A stretch of DNA of 64,000 nucleotides from Pictodentalium vernedei (taxonomy: Eukaryota > Mollusca > Scaphopoda > Dentaliida > Dentaliidae): the NCBI GenBank assembly GCA_031216915.1, contig CM062294.1, positions 32,751,128 to 32,815,127 of the forward strand, written 5' to 3'. The first letter of the stretch is position 1, and every line of letters starts with the position of its first letter. A model generated the notes under the pieces. That model was not told the origin of the DNA. It saw only the letters and a list, made by a program, of their open reading frames with translations, and ran no database searches. Shown here in pieces: positions 56,518-64,000 of this stretch. A program made the translations under genes and the position numbers.

Positions 56518-56612
56518 CTATTCAATTTACAGGTGAAAATTTGATTAAATATGCCCAAATTATTTTTATTCATTGGCAAGTGAAATTCTGTTCTTGGCTG
56601 GAATATTATGGG
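56518..56612. repeat. Family L repeat, copy 3
   Basis: ATTCAATTTACAGGTG, ATGCCCAAATTATTTTTATT and TTGGCAAGTGAAATTCTGTT match the pair at 23947-24303. Confidence 0.65.
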
Positions 56613-56689
56613 GTACCAGTACCCTGTCTCTGACACCTGATTGCAAGTTTAATGCTCATTCTCTTACTAGAACAGTGCCAACATATGGA

Positions 56690-57395
56690 CTATACAATAC
56701 AATCTAATTTGAAGTCCATAGGCCACAGGGTAGACTACACCATTGGATGAAGTACACCATGGTGTAGGCTAGATCATAGAGTGGACTATACCATGTGGTA
56801 GATTGGACCACAGGGTATACTACATCATTGGGTGAACTACACCATGGGGTAGGCTAGACCACAGAGTGGACTATACAATGTGGTAGACTAGACCACATGG
56901 TAAATTACCCCACAGGGTTAACACAGTGTGGTAGACTAGACAACAGGACAGACTATACCATATGTAGACCACAGGGTAGACTGGACAATGGGTAGATTGT
57001 ACTGCAGGATAGACTACACCTCATGGTACACTACACCATGGGATAGGCTAGATCACTGGGTAGACTATACCATGGGTAGATTGTACTGTAGGGTAGACTC
57101 ACTTTGTGGTATTCTATATCATGGGACAGACTGGACCACAGGGTAGACTATACCATGGGTAGATTGTACTGTAGGATTGACTACACCTCATGGTAGACTA
57201 CATCATGGGGTAGACTAGACCACAGGATAGACTATGCCACATGATAGACTGCCACAAGGTAGACTATACCATGGGTAGATTGTACAGCAGGGTAGACTAC
57301 ACCTCATGGTAGACTCAATCATGGGGAGACTAGATTGCAGTGTAGACTATACACCACTGGGTAGACTATTCCATGGGTAGCATACTGCAGAGTAG
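56690..57395. repeat. Degenerate GTAGACTA-type minisatellite
   Basis: Short units of roughly 18-22 bases such as GTAGACTATACCATGG and GTAGACTAGACCACAGG are repeated with heavy divergence and some higher-order blocks (ATGGGTAGATTGTACTGCAG). Confidence 0.85.
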
Positions 57396-57460
57396 ACATC
57401 TGGTACATCAAAATTAAAAACTTGGGACAAGTGTTAAAAATAATGTTTGAGTTGAATAGG

Positions 57461-58183
57461 ATTTATTTATTGGGGTTTAACAACACTTTTCAACATCCAT
57501 GGTCACCTTGTGTAGGACAGTTTTACAGTGGAGGAAGTGCAAAGAATCACCGAACAGCATTGGTTGGGCAACTATCAGACTGTCCAAATTACTAACTTTA
57601 CACATGCAGGGTAAGCATTGGTTGAAGACAAGTGCTTGCCGAAGACAGAACGCAGTTACCCTTGGCTTGAGCTGAAACGGTTGACTCATTTTCGTAACCG
57701 ACTAACCGAGAGCTATAACCGGATAATATCCGGTTATCCGTAGCCATTATTTCACCGAATCTGGGATCAAAACTATAGGAATTGTTAAGCAGTATTCTCA
57801 GAAACTATTCCGTAGTGTGTATGCAAACAAACGTTGTCAAGTACTCAACAACATTCGTTTGTATACGTACTACGAAATAGTCTCTGCGGTTAGTCAATTC
57901 TCACGGAAATTGCCGATCATTAGCAAAGTCTTGAATGCCAAAGTCGATTATTTCTCAATATATGCAACATTGCTTCAAGGTGTAATCTACATTTTAACCA
58001 TGGAATGCTGATCACTGTCGATATTTCGGATAACTGGTTGATGTTTTTTTTAAATCGGTTAGGTAGGTAACCAGTTTCAAACTGGTCATCTGGTTAACCA
58101 TTTCAGTACTACCCTTGGCAGGAATCAAACCATGAATATTTCAGTTTGAAGTCTAGTGTTGCAATCACTGAGCCACCATGTTC
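57461..58183 (-). mobile_element. SINE, reverse, split by a hAT element
   Basis: Inverted tail and body at 57461-57666, and the inverted head (GGAATCAAACCATGAATATT, ACTGAGCCACCATG) at 58112-58183. Confidence 0.85.
57667..58111. mobile_element. hAT (Ac-type ends) MITE inside a SINE
   Basis: TTGAGCTGAAACGGTTGAC at the left and GTTAACCATTTCAGTACTA at the right are inverted with changes, flanked by a perfect 8-bp duplication CCCTTGGC. The subterminal AACCGACTAACCGAG and CGGATAATATCCGGTTATCCG are typical of Ac-like elements. The interior has an inverted repeat near 57805-57885. Confidence 0.9.
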
Positions 58184-58213
58184 CAAGCTGAAAAATTCAA
58201 ACTCTTTTGTCTA

Positions 58214-58673
58214 TACCGTATTTACTCTGTGTATTGGGACAGCTAAAAATAATTATTTTCACAGGTGTCCCAATTCTTAGAAAATAGGGAAAGAACACAG
58301 CCTGTTCTTGATTTGATGCTGAATAAAGTTGTGTGTGATTTGTTTTCCATCACTATATATGAAAATCGCCGTCCAATTTTTTTTTTATATTTTCAGTTTT
58401 TGCTTCCAAAACATAGCTTATGATACCTTATTGGAACGGGCGCATTGCGCTCGTTTCAATGAGGGATCATAAGCTATGTTTTGGAAGCAAAAAATGAAAA
58501 TTTTTAGTAACTCAAGAATTTTTTTATGAGTGTCGTCAGCTACTAGCAAGGGGCCAACTGGAAACAAATCTCCTGAATGTCCCAAACTTTAGAGCATAAA
58601 AAAAATATAGTTTTCTGGAAAAAATGTGTGTCCCAAATCATAGAGTGTCCCAATAAATAGAGTAAATACGGTA
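58214..58673. mobile_element. TA-flanked MITE (family C), copy 2
   Basis: CCGTATTTACTCTGTGTATT and its inverted copy. The family B-type palindrome is at about 58390-58500, with the apex GGGCGCATTGCGCTCG changed relative to copy 1. Confidence 0.88.
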
Positions 58674-58699
58674 GCTCACATAGCAGCATATCAAAATGA

Positions 58700-58920
58700 T
58701 CCCCATGGGAACCCTGGGAAGTGAAGCTAGCAATGCTTGTCTACTGTGGCAAACAAGCTATGTTTTATTGGTAAAATAGGACCCGGAAAGCAATACCTGG
58801 GGTGGAAATCATCTAAAATGGGCAACATGGATATAAATGATTTGCTGAACACTCCATGTTACAGTCGTGTTTTGCCATTGTGTAGAAATATGTGGCCACA
58901 ACACCAATAAATAAATAAAT
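58700..58920 (+). mobile_element. GGAAGTGAAGC-type retroposon
   Basis: TGGGAACCCTGGGAAGTGAAG, GGTAAAATAGGACCC and the AACACCAATAAATAAAT tail. More diverged tail than other copies. Confidence 0.78.
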
Positions 58921-58941
58921 ATTAGAATGAAAACTCATCAA

Positions 58942-59183
58942 TTAATCCTTTACCCAACATGACGGCGCACGTCATTCTCAAAAAATCCCCAATTAATTTT
59001 CATTATATTTTCATTTTTTGTCTCAAAAACATAGGTTATGACCCCTCTTTGGAACGAGCTCACCGAGCTCGTTCCAATGAGGGGTCATAAGCTATGTTCT
59101 TGAGACAAAAAATGAAAAAAATTAGTTATTTAAGAATTTTGTTTGCAAGTGTTGTCTGCTTTTCATGTTAGATAAAGGGTTAA
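58942..59183. mobile_element. Family B palindromic MITE, copy 3
   Basis: TTAATCCTTTACCC and GATAAAGGGTTAA ends. The palindrome has apex GAGCTC-ACC-GAGCTC (59056-59070). Confidence 0.88.
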
Positions 59184-59449
59184 ACCAAGCCTGATGGTAA
59201 ACAGGAAAGAATTTCTCTCTAAGAACTTGTGACTGTGATGAACAGTGATGAAAGAAAATATCGTGAAAGAAAATATCGGGAAGAATAAACTGGTGGCGTA
59301 GTAAAGGGTTTGTAAAATGTTTGTGTTAATTAGAAACCTGTATTCTTCCATGTCTGAGATTTATACCATATTAGAAATATTTATAATAAATAAAATACAT
59401 CATTGCATTATCAGGCATGAGTAATTAACCCTTTACTTAACATTATATT

Positions 59450-59791
59450 TATTTATTTATTAGGGTTTAATGACACTTTCAACAGCCAGGATCACCTTGT
59501 GTCAGACAGTTTTACAGATGGAGGAAGCCAGAGTACTCGGAGAGAACCACCAAGCGATGGCAAACAATTGTCAGACTCCCTAACGAACTAACAGGATTAG
59601 TATTGGTTCAAGACAAGTGCCCCATCGCAACACATTATGCTTTAGTACACAGCCCCATCATGCCCCAACATGAGCAACCAGGATGAAGTGCCCTGCTCAA
59701 AGACACAATGCATTTACCCTTGGTGGGGATCGAACCATGGACGTTTCAGTTTGAAGTTCTATGGTGTAACCACTGACCCACTATGCTCCCA
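59450..59791 (-). mobile_element. SINE, reverse orientation, at a MITE edge
   Basis: Inverted tail, body and head. TTAACCCTTTAC occurs just left (59427) and just right (59793), so the SINE probably inserted into the left end of the next MITE with an imperfect duplication of about 20 bases. Confidence 0.82.
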
Positions 59792-59792
59792 C

Positions 59793-60042
59793 TTAACCCT
59801 TTACCCAACGTAACGGTCAAATCTGGCCAGCGCTATTCTCAAAAATCGCCAATTAATTTTCATTATGTTTTCATTCTTTGTCTCAGAAACATAGGTTATG
59901 ATCCCTCATTGGAACGAGCTCATCGAGCTCGTTCCAACGAGGGTCATAACCTATGTTTTTAAGACAAAAAATGAAAACAATTAGTTATTCAAGAATTTGT
60001 TTTGCAAGTGTCGTCTGATTTTCATGTTAGGTAAAGGGTTAA
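59793..60042. mobile_element. Family B palindromic MITE, copy 4
   Basis: TTAACCCTTTACCCAACGTAACG and TTAGGTAAAGGGTTAA ends. Palindrome of TTGTCTCAGAAACATAGG type with apex GAGCTC-ATC-GAGCTC. A decayed fifth copy (ACATAGCTTATGACCCCCTC, no inner stem) follows at 60092-60185. Confidence 0.9.
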
Positions 60043-60459
60043 AGTTGTAAATAAGAAAAACTCTCCATTCTAATTTTAGTATTTTTGCAGTTTTTTCCGC
60101 AGAAACATAGCTTATGACCCCCTCATTGGAATGGGGAAGGGGGGGTCAAGCTATTATTTTTGAGGAAAAAAAATAAAATTTTATTAGTTATTTGAGAAAG
60201 TTTCCATGTTTCCTCTTTTTTATATTTGGTAATGGGTCATGTGCATTGGGCTTAAAAATGCAGTGAAATTCATGCATCATGAATGGTGGAGTTATTTGTA
60301 ATTAAAAGCACTTACTGAAAGGGGGAGGGGGGGATTGTTAATTATAGCCATTGCATCAATAGAATTGCATCCAGGATGTAGGGGAAGAGTTTTTGGAATG
60401 AGATCTGTTCATAATATCATATTTTTTTCCTGACATTTGGTCTTGTTTATTTATTTCAG

Positions 60460-60562
60460 GTTGCTGTCTGATTCTGAGACATTTTTTTTGTGTGCCTTAC
60501 TGAAGCCTTCCAACTGCAAAACGTTTTTGCTATCAAACTGAAATTTGTCACCATGGGTACTG
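60460..60562 (+). CDS. Candidate exon: 5' UTR plus first codons of an unidentified gene
   Basis: A strong acceptor (TTTATTTATTTCAG, ending at 60459) precedes 103 bases of mixed composition. A start codon in a good vertebrate/invertebrate context (GTCACCATGG, ATG at 60553) is followed after ten bases by a consensus donor (CTG|GTAAGAAA at 60563). The coding part would be Met-Gly-Thr plus one base (phase 1), so the gene body must lie beyond the window, past a minisatellite-filled intron. The sequence is not part of any repeat family I see in the window. Too few residues are encoded to name the protein. It could also be a chance match of splice signals. Confidence 0.4.
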
Positions 60563-60603
60563 GTAAGAAATATTTTTTTATTTTTTCTTGTGGGTGGGGG
60601 GAG

Positions 60604-60765
60604 GATTTAATGACACTTTCTACCAGCAGCATTATAACGTGTCAGATAGTTTTCTGATGGATGGAGGAGGCCAAAGTTCCCAGAGAGACACAAGTCATAG
60701 AAAATAACTGTCAGACTCTTCAGTACACTAACCCTGTTACCTAGCACAAGTAGGGTTACCAACGC
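60604..60765 (-). mobile_element. Degenerate SINE fragment, reverse
   Basis: GGATTTAATGACACTTTCTA, GATGGAGGAGGCCAAAGTTC and TAACCCTG...AAGTAGGGTTACCAACG resemble the inverted SINE body. No head is found. Confidence 0.6.
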
Positions 60766-61124
60766 AGGCCAGGCATTATGAGAAATACAGGACGGCTAAA
60801 AATTACCTTCCTAAATCCTCCCAAGTGGACAAATGCTCTCACTAAGATACACATCGTCACTTGAGTTCCATTTTGTTCTATCTCCCGATAAGGAGGTACA
60901 TGTACAACAGAATGGAACGCAGATGACAACATGTTTAAGGAAGTCTTCTTGCTTCACACGGTAAGTGTAAAATAACAAGACTGACCACATCTATCCCTAG
61001 CAGTATTTCTAGGGAGATGTGAACAGCAGCTTAAGGCACAATTGTACTTTCTCCAATAATGTTTTCAGATATTATTCTACATCTAACTGACAGCATTACC
61101 AGTGAGTCGCATACTGTTGCTGAG

Positions 61125-64000
61125 TTAAGGTTAATATCCCTAGCTGATCTACAGCTGTAAAATAGGACTAAAGAGTTAATCTCCCTGCTGATCTTCAGCT
61201 GTAAAATAGGACTAAAGGGTTAATCTCCCTAGCTGGTCTTCAGCTGTAAAATAGGACTAAAGGCTTAATCTTCCTAAAGGTTCTACAGTTGTAAAATAGG
61301 ACTAAAGGGTTAATCTCCCTAGCTGATCTACAGCTGTAAAATAGGACTAAAGGGTTAATCTCCCTGCTGATCTACAGCTGTAAAATAGGACTAAAGGGTT
61401 AATCTCCTTGCTGATCTACAACTGTAAAATAGGACTAAAGGGTTAATCTCCTTGCTGATCTATAACTGTAAAATAGGACTAAAGGGTTAATCTCCCTAGA
61501 TGATCTACAGCTGTAAAGTAGGACTAAAGTGTTAATCTCCCTAGCTGATCTACAGCTGTAAAATAGGACTAAAGGCTTAATCTCCCTAGCTGATCTACAA
61601 CTGTAAAATAGGACTAAAGGGTTAATCTCCCTAGATGATCTACAGCTGTATAATAGGACTAAAGAGTTAATCTCCCTAGCTGATCTATAGATGTAAAATA
61701 GGAGTAAAGGCTAAATCTCAAAAGCTGATCTACAGCTGTAAAATAGGACTAAAGGGTTAATCTTCCTAGCTGATCTACAGCTGTAAAATAGGACTAAAGG
61801 GTTAATGTCCCTAGCGGATCTACAATTGTAAAATAGGACTAAAGGGTTAATCTCCCTAGATGATCTACAGCTGAAAAATAGGACTAAAGAGTTAATCTCC
61901 CTAGCTGATCTATAGCTGTAAAATAGGACTAAAGGCTTAATCTCAAAAGCTGAACTACAGCTGTAAAATAGGACTAAAGGGTTAATCTCTCTGCTGACAT
62001 ATAGCTGTAAAATAGGACTAAAGGGTTAATGTCCCTGCTGATCTACAACTGTAAAATAGGACTAAAGGGTTAATCTCCCTGCTGATGTACAGCTGTAAAG
62101 TAGGACTAAAGGGTTAATCTCCCTGCTGATCTACAGCAGTAAAATAGGACTAAAGACTTAATCTCCCTAGCTGATCTACAGCTGTAAAATAGGACTAAAG
62201 GGTTAATCTCCTTGCTGATCTACAGCTGTAAAATAGGACTAAAGGTTAATCTCCCTGCTGATCTACAACTGTAAAATGGGACTAAATGGTTAATCTCCCT
62301 AGCTGATATACAGCTGTAAAATAGGACTAAAGGGTTAATCTCCCATCTGATCTACAGCTGTAAAATAGGACTAAAGGGTTAATCTCCCTGCTGATCTACA
62401 ACTGTAAAATAGGACTAAAGAGTTAATCTCCCTAGCTGATCTACAGCTGTAAAATAGGACTAAAGGGTTAATCTCAAAAGCTGATCTACAACTGTAAAAT
62501 GGGACTAAATGCTTAATCTCCCTAGCTGATCTACAGCTGTAAAATAGTACTAAAGGGTTAATCTCCCATCTGATCTACAGCTGTAAAATAGGACTAAAGG
62601 GTTAATCTCCCTGCTGATCTACAGCTGTAAAATAGGACTAAAGGGTTAATCTCCCTAGCTGATCTACAACTGTAAAATAGGACTAAAGGGTTAATCTCCC
62701 TAGCTGATCTACAGCTGTAAAATAGGACTAAAGTGTTAATCTCCCTAGCTGATCTACAGCTGTAAAATAGGACTAAAGGGTTAATCTCAAAAGCTGATCT
62801 ACAACTGTAAAATGAGAGTAAAGGGTTAATCTCCCTAGCTGATCTACAGCTGTAAAATAAGACTAAAGGGTTAATCTCCCTGCTGATCTATAGCTGTAGA
62901 ATAGGACTAAAGGGTTAATGTCCCTGCTGATCTACAGCTGTAAAATAGGACTAAAGGGTTAATCTCCCATCTGATCTACAGCTGTAAAACAGAACTAAAG
63001 GGTTAATCTCCCTAGCTGATCTACAACTGTAAAATAGGCCTAAGGGTTAATCTCCCTAGCTGATCTACAGCTGTAAAATAGGACTAAAGGGTTAATGTCC
63101 CTAGCTGATCAACAGCTGTAAAATAGGACTAAAGGGTTAATCTCCCTAGCTGATCTACAACTGTAAAATAGGACTAAAGGGTTAATCTCCCTAGCTGATC
63201 TACAGCTGTAAAATAGGACTAAAGGGTTAATGTCCCTAGCTGATCAACAGCTGTAAAATAGGACTAAAGGGTTAATCTCCCTAGCTGATCAACAGCTGTA
63301 AAATAGGACTAAAGAGTTAATGTCCCTAGCTGATCTACAACTGTAAAATAGGACTAAAGGGTTAATCTCCCTAGCTGATCTACAGCTGTAAAATAGGACT
63401 AAAGGGTTAATGTCCCTGCTGATCTATAACTGTAAAATAGGACGAAAGGGTTAATCTCCCTAGCTGATCTACAGCTGTAAAATAGGACTAAAGGGTTAAT
63501 CTCCCTGCTGATCAACAGCTGTAAAATAGGACTAAAGGGTTAATGTCCCTGCTGATCTACAGCTGTAAAATAAGAGTAAAGGGTTAATCTCCCATCTGAT
63601 CTACAGCTGTAAAATAGGACTAAAGGGTTAATGTCCCTGCTGATCTACAGCTGTAAAATGGGACTAAAGGGTTAATCTCCCTAGCTGATCTACAACTGTA
63701 AAATAGGACTAAAGGGTTAATCTCCCTAGCTGATCTACAACTGTAAAATAGGACTAAAGGGTTAATCTCCCTAGCTGATCTACAGCTGTAAAATGAGACT
63801 AAAGGGTTAATCTCCCATCTGATCTACAGCTGTAAAATAGGACTAAAGGGTTAATGTCCCTGCTGATCTACAGCTGTAAAATAGGACTAAAGGGTTAATG
63901 TCCCTAGCTGATCTACAACTGTAAAATAGTTCTAACGGGTTAATCTCCCTAGCTGATCTACAACTGTAAAATAGGACTAAAGGGTTAATCTCCCTGCTGA
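61125..64000. repeat. 43/45-bp minisatellite, about 65 units, open at the window end
   Basis: The unit is AGCTGATCTACAGCTGTAAA, ATAGGACTAAAGGGTTAATC, TCCCT (45 bases). A form lacking AG is 43 bases. Variants (tacaact, atgtccct, cccatct, caaaagct) are mixed in blocks, for example a three-unit motif around 63060-63300. If the exon at 60460 is real, this array is intronic. Confidence 0.96.

Overview
This is TE-saturated, AT-rich, non-coding DNA from a eukaryote. Polymerase-III-type SINEs, many short terminal-inverted-repeat (TIR) elements, LINE fragments, multi-kilobase minisatellites and one splice-site-bounded candidate exon all point to an animal. The overall style fits a marine invertebrate, but the sequence alone does not fix the phylum. 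There are no bacterial or viral genes. Nearly all of the many short open frames are chance frames inside repeats.

Layout. 1-4.0 kb: a SINE, a TTAA-flanked MITE whose terminal 45-bp unit has expanded to about 26 copies, a TA-flanked MITE nested in it, and a hairpin-ended element. 4.0-5.6 kb: a 79-bp satellite interrupted by a SINE. 6-14 kb: hAT-, piggyBac- and mariner-style MITEs, several sharing TTAA junctions. 14-27 kb: nested SINEs and MITEs plus a LINE tail relic. 26.9-30.4 kb: 59-bp and 34-bp arrays. 30.7-38.5 kb: more nested MITEs and SINEs. 38.5-44.7 kb: a head-to-tail cluster of non-LTR retrotransposon pieces (ORF1-like copies and one broken reverse transcriptase), sitting in one exact position of a TA-flanked MITE whose empty version lies at 10.3-11.1 kb. 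45-60 kb: hairpin-ended element, simple repeats, SINEs, three hAT elements of one family with clear 8-bp duplications, a 51-bp array and palindrome-cored MITEs. 60.46-60.56 kb: a candidate exon with a good start-codon context. 61.1-64 kb: a 43/45-bp minisatellite that runs off the window.

Three patterns stand out. (1) MITEs with unrelated ends carry the same near-perfect central palindrome, and two palindrome families share an apex of the form GAGCTC-NNN-GAGCTC whose three loop bases vary while the stem is kept. (2) The LINE cluster shows a repeated 8-bp motif, CTGTG(A/G)CC, at the junctions, as expected of repeated insertion at one preferred site. (3) SINEs with a tRNA-type head and SINEs with a 5S-rRNA-type head share one body and tail.

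Most element boundaries below rest on target-site duplications and TIRs read by eye. Class names (hAT, piggyBac-like, mariner-like) are inferred from those ends, because no transposase gene is present in the window.
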